Below the pieces are notes generated by a model. It did no database searches. It had not been told where the DNA came from and saw nothing but the letters and a program-made list of their open reading frames with translations. From Paraburkholderia haematera (GTDB lineage Bacteria > Pseudomonadota > Gammaproteobacteria > Burkholderiales > Burkholderiaceae), in the NCBI RefSeq assembly GCF_905220975.1, contig NZ_CAJNBK010000001.1:868001-932000 (forward strand): a stretch of 64,000 nucleotides of DNA. Reading direction: 5' to 3'. Positions 25,502-34,462 of this stretch are shown here, piece by piece. Numbering within the stretch: position 1 is the stretch's first letter; each line of letters opens with the position of its first letter. A program made the position numbers and the translations under genes.

Positions 25502-27903
25502 TGCGTCCCCGCTGTGCCCGTCGCGGTGCTTCGGCAGGTCAATGGTCCAAGTGTCGGCAACGAGCCGTCAGCGGGGCGCTGATACGTGAATTCGACGCTG
25601 CAATGCGCGGCGCCGGTGTCGATCTCGAGATGGTTCTCGCGCTGCAAATTCTCGATGAAGGTCAGACCGTCGTAGCCGACGATCGTATCGCCGCCGCTTT
25701 CGACGTGATGCACGCGCGTGCCCGGCGGCAGCAGCTTGCCGTCGGCGCCGCGCAGGATCAGTGAGGCCGCGCTGTAGCGCGACACCCGGAAGTTCGCCAG
25801 AATGCCCGTGCGCGATTCCGGCACCAGATCCATGGAGGTCGTGGCGATACGCGAGTCGGCGGGCAGATTCATGCTGTCGATCGCGACCTGGTTGTGCTGG
25901 TACGCGTTCAGGTCCGGTATCAGCAGATGGCCGTTGTGGTCGGTCGTGCCGATCACGCGATTTTCGTGCAGCACCGGCACGCCCGCGACGCCGTCGGTGG
26001 ACACCAGCGCGAAGCCGTCGTCGATACGCCGCGCCGGCTGGATGCTGTGGTCCATCAGCACGATCGCGCCGGTCACGTCGAGCGAGGCGTTCGCATGCCG
26101 GTCGATGTCTTGCGCAAGCGCGGTCACCTCACCGTAGTTGCCGAGATATTGCGCCTGCGCCTGGCGGTACGGCACCGCGCCCGAGCCGCCCGCCTGCACC
26201 CCCCAGCCCCAGCCGCCGGCATAGTCGGGTGGCCGCTGCGCATTGAGGTTGTAGGTGGACTGGCCGTTCTGACGGCCGACACTCGCGTTGATCGCGGTGT
26301 TGTTGCCGAGGCCGACGCTCACGGTCAGGAATACTCCGTTGGTGTTGTGCTGCAAAAAGTCCTTGTACGTGCTGAGCGTGAGCGAGGCCAGATTGCCGAA
26401 GTTCAGCGTGTACGACAGTGAACCGATCCGCGACGCGGGAATGCCCGGAAAACGGTAGCCGATATAGCTGAGCGACACGGTCTGGCGGCTGAAGAAGGGC
26501 AACGCCAGCGTCACGCGGTCGGTGGCGGTGGGCACCGGCGTGCCGTCGCGCGCGGCGAGGTCGCCGTAGTTGCCGTAGGCGCGCAGCGTCTGGGCATCGA
26601 TCGAGAAGTGCGGTTCGATCAGCTGATAGCCGAGACCGACCTGGGTGCCCGTCAGCTTGCCGGCGCTCGCGGACAACGAGCCGTTGATCACGCCGGCCAT
26701 GCCCATGCGCACCAGCGCACCGGCCTCCGCGTTGACGAGGCCGCCGGTGGCTTCCGCATGGCCTTCGAGCGTCAGCGCGTCGCTCACGCCGCGCCGCGCG
26801 GTGGCGCTGACCGCGGGGCGTGGATCGTAGGAGAACGAATCGATGCCGTACGCGCGGCGCAGAAACCCCGCTTCGAACGAATAGCTCGACAGGCCTGCTG
26901 CCAGCATTCGGGTGTCGACGTACAGCGGCAGCGACGTCGATATGGTGCGGCCGAGCGCGTCGTGCGTGATGACGGTGGCTTCGCCCGCGCCGGTGATGCC
27001 CGGCACGTTATTGACGATGAACGGCCCGCTCGGCACATTGCCGCTGAATTGCCGCACGTTGTTGATGTACAGATCCACCGCCGACGGCACCACGGCCGTG
27101 CCCGAGAGCGCCGGCACCGGGAACGTCACGAGGTCGGGGCGCAGCGCAAAGTTGCTGCGCCACTGGAAGCCGCCGATGCGGATCGAACGGCTCCAGTCGA
27201 GTGAAGACGAAATGGTGTCGCCAAACTGCGTGGTGCTGAGCGTGGCCGGGTTCGAGGTGCTCCACGAGGTGTCGTAGCGTACGTAGCGATGCAGATCGCG
27301 GTACAGGTACGCGATACCGGTGTTGCTCAGTACGCCGGCCGGGTCGAAGTAGCGCTCCTCGCTCCACAATGCGAACTGCGCATTGGTGTCCGTTTGCGCG
27401 AACGCGTCGTAGTTGATCAGAAAGCCGCGCGACGCGGTGGCATTCGGCGTTTGCGCCAATTCACGCGTGTCGAACGTGTACGGCTTGCGGATCGCGTCGG
27501 GCACCTGCAGGTCGATGGTCTGGCGCGAGGTGTCGTATTGGTAGTGCAGACCCGGAATCTGGTCGAGTTCGATCGAAGCGGTGTCGGCGGCACCGAGTTT
27601 GTCGGTGGCGATGCCGACTTCGCTCAGATCCTTCGCGGTGGCGCTGAGCCGGCCGCCGACGTCGCGAAAATGCGCGATCAACGAGGTGCGCTGGCCGTTG
27701 AGCATGACTTCCAGATACAGATCACGGGCCGTCGCGGCGTCCGGCGCGGCCTTCGCCGCAATGGGCTGGGCGCTGGCCACAGGAAGCGTCTGCGCGACCG
27801 CCTGCGCGTCCATCTGAGTCACGCTCAGCAAGTACACCGTTGCCGCGACCGCGGAGGCATGCCGTCTCCATCCATGACGTTTTCGCCGTCGTGTCATTCT
27901 CAT
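25498..27903 (-). CDS. Outer membrane usher protein (FimD/PapC type)
   Basis: The protein has 801 aa, in the family range. A basic N-terminal signal (residues 1-35) precedes an N-terminal domain with the L-Y-L-E-V-M-L-N-G-Q pattern. A long beta-barrel region follows with F-S-G-N-V-P-S-G-P-F and G-A-G-E-A-T-V, a plug region, and C-terminal domains with G-Y-D-G-L-T-F-I-E-N. The usher forms the outer-membrane pore through which chaperone-bound subunits are threaded. It lies between chaperone and tip-adhesin genes. Confidence 0.93.
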   Translation of the reverse strand: MRMTRRRKRHGWRRHASAVAATVYLLSVTQMDAQAVAQTLPVASAQPIAAKAAPDAATARDLYLEVMLNGQRTSLIAHFRDVGGRLSATAKDLSEVGIATDKLGAADTASIELDQIPGLHYQYDTSRQTIDLQVPDAIRKPYTFDTRELAQTPNATASRGFLINYDAFAQTDTNAQFALWSEERYFDPAGVLSNTGIAYLYRDLHRYVRYDTSWSTSNPATLSTTQFGDTISSSLDWSRSIRIGGFQWRSNFALRPDLVTFPVPALSGTAVVPSAVDLYINNVRQFSGNVPSGPFIVNNVPGITGAGEATVITHDALGRTISTSLPLYVDTRMLAAGLSSYSFEAGFLRRAYGIDSFSYDPRPAVSATARRGVSDALTLEGHAEATGGLVNAEAGALVRMGMAGVINGSLSASAGKLTGTQVGLGYQLIEPHFSIDAQTLRAYGNYGDLAARDGTPVPTATDRVTLALPFFSRQTVSLSYIGYRFPGIPASRIGSLSYTLNFGNLASLTLSTYKDFLQHNTNGVFLTVSVGLGNNTAINASVGRQNGQSTYNLNAQRPPDYAGGWGWGVQAGGSGAVPYRQAQAQYLGNYGEVTALAQDIDRHANASLDVTGAIVLMDHSIQPARRIDDGFALVSTDGVAGVPVLHENRVIGTTDHNGHLLIPDLNAYQHNQVAIDSMNLPADSRIATTSMDLVPESRTGILANFRVSRYSAASLILRGADGKLLPPGTRVHHVESGGDTIVGYDGLTFIENLQRENHLEIDTGAAHCSVEFTYQRPADGSLPTLGPLTCRSTATGTAGTQ

Positions 27904-28012
27904 CGATTGCGTGGCGGTGCATCGTGTCCATTCCCAGTAGTCCAGGTGCTATCAAGGCCGGGCTTGGGTGCCTATCGTCAGCACGTGTGTTGATCCTTAT
28001 GTCCTCGTGTGC

Positions 28013-28819
28013 CTATTCGACACTCACCGTCGCCTCAGCCGGCAACGAGTTGACCGCGGCGCGCACCTTCAGCGGACCGTTCCGGGCGGCGTTGTCCGGC
28101 AGCGTGACCGGCCAGTGTCGTTCACGGCCGGCCAGCGCGTAGCCAAGCAGTCCTTTGTTGATCACGTAGACGTTGCCTGCCTTATCGATCAATTGCACGG
28201 CGGCGATCTGTGCGCGCTTTTTGCCCGCGTTGTCGACTTGCAACATCCAGCTTTGCGCGCCACGGGACAGATGCCAGGATAGCTTCGGCTGGCCGATGTC
28301 GACGGGCGGTTCGACGAACACCGGCACCGAGTAGCGCAGGCGAATCGTCACGCCGCTGGTGGGCGTGGCATCAGGTTCGGGCAACTCGTCGATCAGCACG
28401 CGATAGCCCTGCTCGGCGGCCGACGGCTGAGGCGTCGCGCGCACCAGCCGCACCAACTGATCGGCATGCGCGGCGATCTGGATCAGCGGTGGGCTTGCCA
28501 CCAGGTCCTGGGTGGGCGTGAGCGTGTCTTCGCCGCTTGCCTGATCCCAGCGGAACACGCGCACCTGGCCGAATAGCGGTTTCTCGCCGGGGTTCTTCAG
28601 CGTGATACCGGTCGCATTGGCGTCCGCGGACATATCGACCATCACCGGCGAGATTTGCAGCGTCGCGGCTTGCGCGAGCTGTGCCGTCAGACACCACGCG
28701 AATGCGCTTGCCACCAGTAGCCGGCGAGGCAGGCCCTTGGCGCTCGCAACGCGCGTGTTTGCACACCACGTACTTGCGTACCGCGTACTTGCGTACCGCG
28801 TACTGGCATACCGCGTCAA
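28013..28819 (-). CDS. Periplasmic fimbrial chaperone with repeat-expanded N-terminus
   Basis: The protein has 268 aa if started at TTG 28819, which overlaps the upstream pilin stop. The start is uncertain because no ATG lies nearby. The first residues are T-R-Y-A-S three times, from a 15-bp repeat. A signal peptide (R-R-L-L-V-A-S-A-F-A-W) ends near A-Q-A-A-T. The mature chaperone has two Ig-like domains: I-S-P-V-M-V-D-M and Q-V-R-V-F-R-W-D in the first, L-R-Y-S-V-P-V-F-V at the end of the first. It donates a strand to pilin subunits in the periplasm. Confidence 0.88.
   Translation of the reverse strand: MTRYASTRYASTRYASTWCANTRVASAKGLPRRLLVASAFAWCLTAQLAQAATLQISPVMVDMSADANATGITLKNPGEKPLFGQVRVFRWDQASGEDTLTPTQDLVASPPLIQIAAHADQLVRLVRATPQPSAAEQGYRVLIDELPEPDATPTSGVTIRLRYSVPVFVEPPVDIGQPKLSWHLSRGAQSWMLQVDNAGKKRAQIAAVQLIDKAGNVYVINKGLLGYALAGRERHWPVTLPDNAARNGPLKVRAAVNSLPAEATVSVE
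28757..28816 (-). repeat. 15-bp tandem repeat in the chaperone N-terminus
   Basis: Three copies of ACGCGGTAYGCMAGT (28816-28802, 28801-28787, 28786-28772), followed by a diverged fourth (28771-28757), are all in frame and encode T-R-Y-A-S units. A tandem repeat at a start region can vary by slippage; whole units would keep the frame. Confidence 0.75.
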
Positions 28820-29340
28820 AAGTAGACCGTCGCTGTAATGGTGGTCTGATAGGTGTCAGGTTTTGGGGTTGTCTGCGCCGGCACCTGGCCGTACACGACA
28901 ATCGATTGTGCCGAGCCCGTACCGGTGCCGCTTGCCGTGTTGGTGCCCTGCGTATTGCCCCAAGGGGTGGTGTGGCCGGCGTCCTGATACAGCTGGAACC
29001 CGACTGTGGTGGCGGTATTGCCGGTGGCCGTGCCGGCCATCAAGCGGCTCACCACTGTGGAGCCGGTGACCGTGCCGGCGTCGAGCCCGACGTTGTACGG
29101 CGTGGTGTTGGTGCAGGTCACGGCGACGGTGGTTTGCTGGTTGATCGCCGTGCCGAGCACGCCGTTGCTGCCGAAGTTCAGCGGGTTCGCGCTGATCGAG
29201 CAGTTGGCGTTCAACGTAAGCGTGACGTTGAAGGTGGCGACGGCGGTGCCGTTCGAATACGTGGCCGCGCGTGCGAGTTGTAGCGGCAAGCCGAACATCA
29301 AGGTGACGATGAGGCTGGACGACAGCAATTTTTGTTTCAT
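28816..29340 (-). CDS. Spore coat protein U domain pilin (putative major subunit)
   Basis: The protein has 174 aa from ATG 29340, with a GAGG-type ribosome binding site; an upstream in-frame start is less likely because the signal peptide begins at M-K-Q-K-L-L-S-S-S-L. The signal ends at L-A-R-A-A-T-Y. One SCPU domain follows (N-A-N-C-S-I-S-A-N; Q-L-Y-Q-D-A-G-H; terminal T-I-T-A-T-V-Y-F). It is first in the operon, so probably the most expressed subunit. Its stop overlaps the chaperone start region. Confidence 0.85.
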   Translation of the reverse strand: MKQKLLSSSLIVTLMFGLPLQLARAATYSNGTAVATFNVTLTLNANCSISANPLNFGSNGVLGTAINQQTTVAVTCTNTTPYNVGLDAGTVTGSTVVSRLMAGTATGNTATTVGFQLYQDAGHTTPWGNTQGTNTASGTGTGSAQSIVVYGQVPAQTTPKPDTYQTTITATVYF

Positions 29341-29684
29341 CACGAGACCTCGCAAGCGGACAAAACGCTGATTTTCCAATTGCGTGCACAGTTGGAAATT
29401 GCGCTGGCCGGATAGTGGATCAATTCAATGGGTATTCCAAAGCAGCGTAATTGCGTTATGCAAGGGGTGTCGCGTTTGATGGAATTCAGTCTACACCAGA
29501 CTTTCTTCGTAATACAAATTCTTGCGTTGAGTAATTAATTCAGAATGCCGGCTGCAGGCGGTGTTGCGTGAGGCGGGAAGATAAAGAAATTGGGAAATTG
29601 TTTCTGCATGCGCACTCGGGAAAATACTTAATTCAGGTAATTTTTTCTAATGAAGGCGAATATTTTTTATTTTTTATTGGGTAT

Positions 29685-29789
29685 GAATGGCCTGATGGCA
29701 TTTGTATCAGGGCGTCGAGATCGATCGTTCACCCGACGGTTTCGCGCGCCTGCTGCGCGCGACGCGCGAGAACGACGCGCCGGGTGTAT
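29685..29789 (+). pseudogene. Relic of the papain-like domain encoded at 13971-15392
   Basis: The DNA matches nt 14775-14889 at about 90% outside a 10-nt deletion that breaks the frame. The preserved part corresponds to the residues around G-V-E-I-D-R-S-P-D-D-F. Both ends of the match stop abruptly. It shows that a second copy of that gene once lay here. Confidence 0.75.
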
Positions 29790-29838
29790 TTCGACTATGC
29801 GCGGGTGCCTCATTGTCGCCTACCGGGACAGGTCGCGC

Positions 29839-29876
29839 CCCAAGAAGCTCTTCCTGACTTTGACGGGCTTCTTGGG
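29839..29876 (-). terminator. Inverted repeat downstream of the oleate hydratase gene
   Basis: A perfect 10-bp stem (CCCAAGAAGC with GCTTCTTGGG) has an 18-nt loop and lies 13 bp past the stop of the minus-strand gene. No T-tract follows on the minus strand, so function as a terminator is unproven. Confidence 0.4.
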
Positions 29877-29889
29877 ACCGCCGGAGAGA

Positions 29890-31626
29890 CTAGATGATGC
29901 TGTACTGCTTCAGTAGATCTTCAACAATTGTTCCTGAGACAGCACCCAACATCTTCTGGTCGATCGGGAGCTTCCTGCCATCCATCATCTTGGATGCTGC
30001 TTGCAGCAATACGCGAATATCGAAGCACGATCCGAATACCTCGGGTACGCCACGATCGACGTTCAGCAGCGTATAAACTGCTTCCATAGCGGTTCTCGCA
30101 GAGTATTCCACCGTAAACACCGTATCTCTTGCCGTGTCGGAAAACTGGCCGATGAATGCGAAGTTCACACTGCCGTCGGGCACGACTTTGGGCCTATCGC
30201 CCTTGGTTCTCGGCATGAAGAACGAAGTAACATACGGCATGACGCAAGGAATGCAATTGGCCGAATTTTTGGCCAGATCATGGATCTCTGATTCAGCTAC
30301 ACCCATGTGATACAACCATTCCTCTACGATCTCGGTGCCCGTGCATTCTTTCATGGGCTTTTTGATGTAGTTGCCGGGCGTATCGCCAAACAACCCGTAC
30401 AGCCACACCACCAACTGATTCTTCGGTTGGTCCTTGAAGTGCGGCTGGCGATTCATCGTATAGCTCATCAGCCAGTTTGAATCCTTGACTGTAATGATGC
30501 CGCCCGTTACCACCTTGCCGCTATACGGATCGCGCTTGCAGATATCCTGGATACGCTTTGGAATCTTGTCGTCCAGCAGGGTAACCGTTGCCGACTCCCA
30601 ATTGGTTTCTTTTGTGTGCGCGCAGAATTTCTCCGGGTTTCCGAAAGCAGGGCTTTGTTTGGCAATATTTCGCCACAAATCCCAACTGCCTCCAGCTGAA
30701 TTTTTCAGTACAGGCGCATGGTCGTTATCGCCAAGGGCAGAATTTTCAGTGCAGCTGCCATTGGTGATAAACACCAGGTCATTCTCAGTGAGGTTGATGG
30801 TCTTGACGTCGCCATTCTGCCGGCACTGTATTTTTGTGGCAACCTTCCTGTTTTCTGCAATATCGAAGACAACGTTCGTCACGACCGTGTCGTACACGAA
30901 ATTCACCCCATGCGATTCCAGATATTTCACAACCGGCAAAATGAGGGATTCGTATTGGTTGTACTTTGTGAACTTCAACGAGGAGAAGTCCGACAGGCCG
31001 CCAATGTGGTGAATAAATCTTTGAAGATACAACTTCATCTCGAGGGCGCTGTGCCACTCCTCGAAAGCGAACATGGTCCGCCAGTAAAGCCAGAAGTTCG
31101 ATGAGAAAAATTCCTCGCTCAATACGTCGGAAATTTTCTTGTCGTACAGTGCTTCGTCGCGGGTAAGGAACAGACTTGAGACCTCCTGGAGAGCCTTCGC
31201 ACTGAAGTTAAATCCCTCAAGGCCCGCATGTTCTCCTCTATTCACCGTGACCCGCATCAGGGATGCGTTAGGGTCCTTTTTGTTGAGGCGGTAAAACTCG
31301 TCCAGCACAGAGATGCCTTCTGTCTCAAGCGATGGGATGGAGCGATACAAGTCCCACAGACATTCGTAATGATTTTCCATTTCGCGGCCACCGCGAATGA
31401 TGAAGCCTTTTTGTGGGTCGCGAATACCGTCGCAAGCACCGCCCGAAAGCTTCATTTCCTCAAGGATGTGAATATTCTCACCCTTCATCTGGCCATCGCG
31501 CACCAAAAAGGCGGCCGCTGACAATGACGCGATGCCTGCGCCAATCAAATAGGCTGATTTCTGGTCCACATTTTCTGGTTTCTCTGGTCGCGCAAACGCC
31601 TCGTAGTTTCCATTGCTGTAGTACAT
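29890..31626 (-). CDS. ohyA: Oleate hydratase (myosin-cross-reactive antigen family)
   Basis: The protein has 578 aa, a full-length FAD-dependent fatty acid hydratase that adds water to the cis-9 double bond of oleate to give 10-hydroxystearate. The dinucleotide-binding motif is L-I-G-A-G-I-A-S-L-S-A-A-A-F (residues about 27-40). The family hallmark R-G-G-R-E-M-E-N-H-Y-E-C-L-W is present, as are N-Q-Y-E-S and the C-terminal Y-S-A-R-T-A-M-E-A-V-Y. There is no signal peptide. Codon use is less GC-rich than the flanks, suggesting acquisition by transfer. It is monocistronic. Confidence 0.95.
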   Translation of the reverse strand: MYYSNGNYEAFARPEKPENVDQKSAYLIGAGIASLSAAAFLVRDGQMKGENIHILEEMKLSGGACDGIRDPQKGFIIRGGREMENHYECLWDLYRSIPSLETEGISVLDEFYRLNKKDPNASLMRVTVNRGEHAGLEGFNFSAKALQEVSSLFLTRDEALYDKKISDVLSEEFFSSNFWLYWRTMFAFEEWHSALEMKLYLQRFIHHIGGLSDFSSLKFTKYNQYESLILPVVKYLESHGVNFVYDTVVTNVVFDIAENRKVATKIQCRQNGDVKTINLTENDLVFITNGSCTENSALGDNDHAPVLKNSAGGSWDLWRNIAKQSPAFGNPEKFCAHTKETNWESATVTLLDDKIPKRIQDICKRDPYSGKVVTGGIITVKDSNWLMSYTMNRQPHFKDQPKNQLVVWLYGLFGDTPGNYIKKPMKECTGTEIVEEWLYHMGVAESEIHDLAKNSANCIPCVMPYVTSFFMPRTKGDRPKVVPDGSVNFAFIGQFSDTARDTVFTVEYSARTAMEAVYTLLNVDRGVPEVFGSCFDIRVLLQAASKMMDGRKLPIDQKMLGAVSGTIVEDLLKQYSII

Positions 31627-32052
31627 AATCCCGCACCTTTCAAAAATGAAATACTAATTCGAACTGAGATCACGTCGTGGAACCGTGTAACCTACAGTTC
31701 GTGAATAATGCAGCGGTATTGCCTGCGTATTTGGTCGCGACCCGATTCAGATCTTACCAGTGATATGTTAAGCAATGACTTGCAGAAAAATCAGAAAATG
31801 GTGTGGGAGTTTTTCTGATGAACTGTTCCGAGGTGGATGGAGACGCCACCGCTTGAGAAAAAAAGGAGACTTTTCGCACAGGTGAAAATGCTAATCAGTC
31901 AATAAGAATAGAGAGAGCCAACGCCGCAGGCACAAAGGAGAATGCCTGCGCGATTCGATTTATTGAATCTATGTCAATTGATTCGATAGTTGATGAGCGA
32001 TTCGCTAATCGTGCAATTGAGTATTAAGCGCTTTCCGCCGCGACATCAGGAC
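31627..32052. other. Upstream region of oleate hydratase
   Basis: These 426 bp are AT-rich and non-coding. They contain a 7-bp stem-loop at 31926-31949 (GCAGGCA/TGCCTGC), about 100 bp beyond the MFS stop, and several A-runs. No gene or strong promoter consensus is recognised. Confidence 0.4.
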
Positions 32053-33261
32053 TCATTCCCCAATGGCCAGCGTGCGCTTGCGTCGCGACAGCGCCGAGCC
32101 GATCGACACCGCCGCGCCGATGCAGCCCATCGCCACCGAAAGAATCACGATCAGCAAGCCGGTTTGCGCCCGTGCCGAAAACACGCCGACCAGCAAACCG
32201 GCGAGCGGTTGCGTCATGTTGTTCAGCAAGATCACGACGCCGGTCGTCTTGCCGTAGTCCTCGGGCGGAATGATTTTCTGCCGTGCGCTGCGAATATAGA
32301 CATTGAACATCTTGTCGAAACCGACGATCAGCAGGAAGCCGAGCGCATAGCCCCACGGTGCGGCGCTCGCACCGGCGATCACGCCACCGGCACAGATGGA
32401 AATGAACGCGACCCGCCCGAGCGTCTGCGCAGGCCAGGTGTTCCGTGCGATCGTCAAAAGGATCAGCACGGTGGCCACGGCGCCGGCGGTCTGCAGGCCG
32501 GCGTAGTAGCGATTCGATTGCGCATGAAAACCGGTCACCATCGCGGCGGATGTCGCGAGGGTCACGCCGATCACCAGATTTTCGGCGGCAGCGAGCAGCA
32601 CGACTTTTTTCAGACCGGGTAGCACCAGCACATGACGCAGCGCGATGCGCAGAGGCATGGTCCAGTGACCTGGTGTCGCGGAAGGTGGGTTACCGGGGCG
32701 GAAGCCGCTGGTGTGTTGCCACAGCAGCAGCGCTGCATCGGCGAGCAGAAACAGCGCGCCGGTTGCGCCGACTACCCACTCCCAGCGCCACACGCTGAGC
32801 AGCATTGCGGCCAGCATCGGGCCCAGTACGAAGCCCAACTGGTCGGCCAACTGCGAGTAGGCGAGCACACGCTGGAACTGTTGCGTGCTGAAGATTTGCG
32901 GCAACATCACTTCGCGTGCAACCAGCCCTTGGCTCGTGAGCACGCCACACAACGCCGACAGCGCGATCAGCCAGCCGATGCCGCCAAACAGCGCATAAGC
33001 CAGCACGCCGCCGAAACATACCAGCGCGCGCACGGTCTGACTGATCCGCATCAGCCGTAGCGGTGAGATGCGGTCGCACAAGGCGCCGAAGAAGGGAAAG
33101 ACCAGGTAGCGCGGCAGCGTTTCAATAAAGAACGCGAGACCTGACCACGATACCTGGTGTGTCGTCTGAAATACGACGAGCGGCACGAGGAAAAGCAGGA
33201 CCTGATCGGCAAGACGCGCGGCAAACAGCGAGCAGAAAAAAGCCTGATGGTTGACGCGCAC
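32053..33261 (-). CDS. MFS transporter
   Basis: The protein has 402 aa from GTG 33261, with GGGA eight bases upstream. About eleven or twelve hydrophobic helices are visible. The loop after helix 2 reads G-A-L-C-D-R-I-S-P-L-R-L-M, matching the MFS motif A pattern. A Lys/Asp-containing central loop lies near residue 190. It resembles enterobactin-exporter-type or drug-efflux MFS proteins; the substrate cannot be told from sequence. It is separate from the oleate hydratase gene by more than 400 bp. Confidence 0.85.
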   Translation of the reverse strand: MRVNHQAFFCSLFAARLADQVLLFLVPLVVFQTTHQVSWSGLAFFIETLPRYLVFPFFGALCDRISPLRLMRISQTVRALVCFGGVLAYALFGGIGWLIALSALCGVLTSQGLVAREVMLPQIFSTQQFQRVLAYSQLADQLGFVLGPMLAAMLLSVWRWEWVVGATGALFLLADAALLLWQHTSGFRPGNPPSATPGHWTMPLRIALRHVLVLPGLKKVVLLAAAENLVIGVTLATSAAMVTGFHAQSNRYYAGLQTAGAVATVLILLTIARNTWPAQTLGRVAFISICAGGVIAGASAAPWGYALGFLLIVGFDKMFNVYIRSARQKIIPPEDYGKTTGVVILLNNMTQPLAGLLVGVFSARAQTGLLIVILSVAMGCIGAAVSIGSALSRRKRTLAIGE

Positions 33262-33324
33262 CGTTCATGTCCCGCCGTTTATGAGTCAATTCATGGGTCG
33301 AGACCGATCCTATCAAAGTTTGCG

Positions 33325-33801
33325 TCAGCCACTCCGGTAAGCCTGTTCGAGCAGCGCGATATCGAGTTTGACCATTTTCATCATGGCTCGCATCACACGG
33401 CTTGCTTTCGCGGTATCAGGATCGCGCACCATCTCGCCGAGTACGTCCGGCACGATCTGCCACGAGACGCCGAACTTGTCCTGAATCCAGCCGCATTGCC
33501 ACGGCTTGCCGCCGCCTTCGGAGAGTTTCGTCCAATAGGTGTCGATCTCCTGTTGCGACGCGCAGTGCACGAACATTGAAATAGCCGGCGAGAAGGTGTA
33601 TTGCGGGCCGCCGTTCAAGGCCATGAACTCCTGACCTTCGAGTTCGAATGTGATGGCCAGCACCTGGCCTTCCGGCCCAGGGCCGGCGTCGGTGTAATGC
33701 ATCGTGGTGGCAATACGGGAATTCGAAAACACCGACGTGTAGAAGCGCGCGGCTTCTTCCGCGTTACCGTCGAACCATAGGCATGGCGCAATCTTTTGCA
33801 T
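33325..33801 (-). CDS. VOC family protein (PhnB / 3-demethylubiquinone-9 methyltransferase-like fold)
   Basis: The protein has 158 aa. It starts K-I-A-P-C-L-W-F-D-G-N-A-E-E-A-A-R-F-Y and contains M-A-L-N-G-G-P, W-I-Q-D-K-F-G-V-S-W-Q-I-V-P and the C-terminal V-M-R-A-M-M-K-M-V-K-L-D, all typical of this small cytoplasmic beta-alpha family. Despite database names it is not a methyltransferase. It is 31 bp from a second VOC gene in the same direction, so probably co-transcribed. Confidence 0.88.
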   Translation of the reverse strand: MQKIAPCLWFDGNAEEAARFYTSVFSNSRIATTMHYTDAGPGPEGQVLAITFELEGQEFMALNGGPQYTFSPAISMFVHCASQQEIDTYWTKLSEGGGKPWQCGWIQDKFGVSWQIVPDVLGEMVRDPDTAKASRVMRAMMKMVKLDIALLEQAYRSG

Positions 33802-33832
33802 ACGACCTCCTCGTCCTGGATGGGCGCGCGGC

Positions 33833-34309
33833 TTATGTCGGGCCGCACTCCATACCCTGCATACCTTGCTGAATCTGTTCCGGGGTCAGGTCGCGCTTGT
33901 GCGTGGCGAGCGACCAGCTGTGGCCGAACGGGTCCTTCAACTGGCCGTAGCGGTCGCCCCAGAACATGTCGGCAAGCGGCATGGCGACGGTCGCGCCGGC
34001 CTCGACGGCCTGGTTGAAACTGGCGTCGACATCCTCGACGTAGTGGTGAATCGTGACCGGCGTGCCTTTCAGCGCATTCGGGCCCAGCGCGTTGTGGTCG
34101 GGCCATTCGTCGGTCAGCATCAGCATGGAGTCGCCGATCTTCAGGCAGGCGTGCATTACTTTGCCACCCGGCCCGGGCAGGCGGTATTGCTCGACGGCGT
34201 TGAAAGCCTTGGTGTAGAACGCGATGGCGTCTGCGGCGTTGGCGCAAATCAGATACGGGATCAGCGAGTGCATCCCGTCCGGGATCGGTTTGACAGCGGG
34301 GCTGGACAT
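33833..34309 (-). CDS. VOC family glyoxalase-like protein (PhnB-like)
   Basis: The protein has 158 aa from ATG 34309, with AAGGAG nine bases upstream; a longer frame to 34429 lacks support. It shows I-P-Y-L-I-C-A-N-A-A-D-A-I-A-F-Y, the metal-type T-I-H-H-Y-V-E-D-V, and D-R-Y-G-Q-L-K-D-P-F-G-H-S-W. These fit PhnB-like members of the glyoxalase/bleomycin-resistance superfamily. The reaction is unknown. It is upstream of the other VOC gene in a two-gene unit. Confidence 0.86.
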   Translation of the reverse strand: MSSPAVKPIPDGMHSLIPYLICANAADAIAFYTKAFNAVEQYRLPGPGGKVMHACLKIGDSMLMLTDEWPDHNALGPNALKGTPVTIHHYVEDVDASFNQAVEAGATVAMPLADMFWGDRYGQLKDPFGHSWSLATHKRDLTPEQIQQGMQGMECGPT

Positions 34310-34462
34310 GACGGCGACTCCTTGAAGTAACAGGTTCGTGAGTTGAAAGACCGACTGCGTGAGCCAGGCCTTCAACGATACGACGAGTGCACCGCCTTCG
34401 AATCGACACTCCGGAAAAAATATTTCCAAGCACGGCCGTGCGGTGCGGTGCGGCGTGCAGGT

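Larger units (their letters stand above)
29341..29889. other. Intergenic region upstream of the pilus operon
   Basis: These 549 bp are AT-rich between about 29400 and 29690, the likely promoter region of the pilus operon. They also contain a gene relic (29685-29789) and an inverted repeat (29839-29876). No intact gene is seen. Confidence 0.5.
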
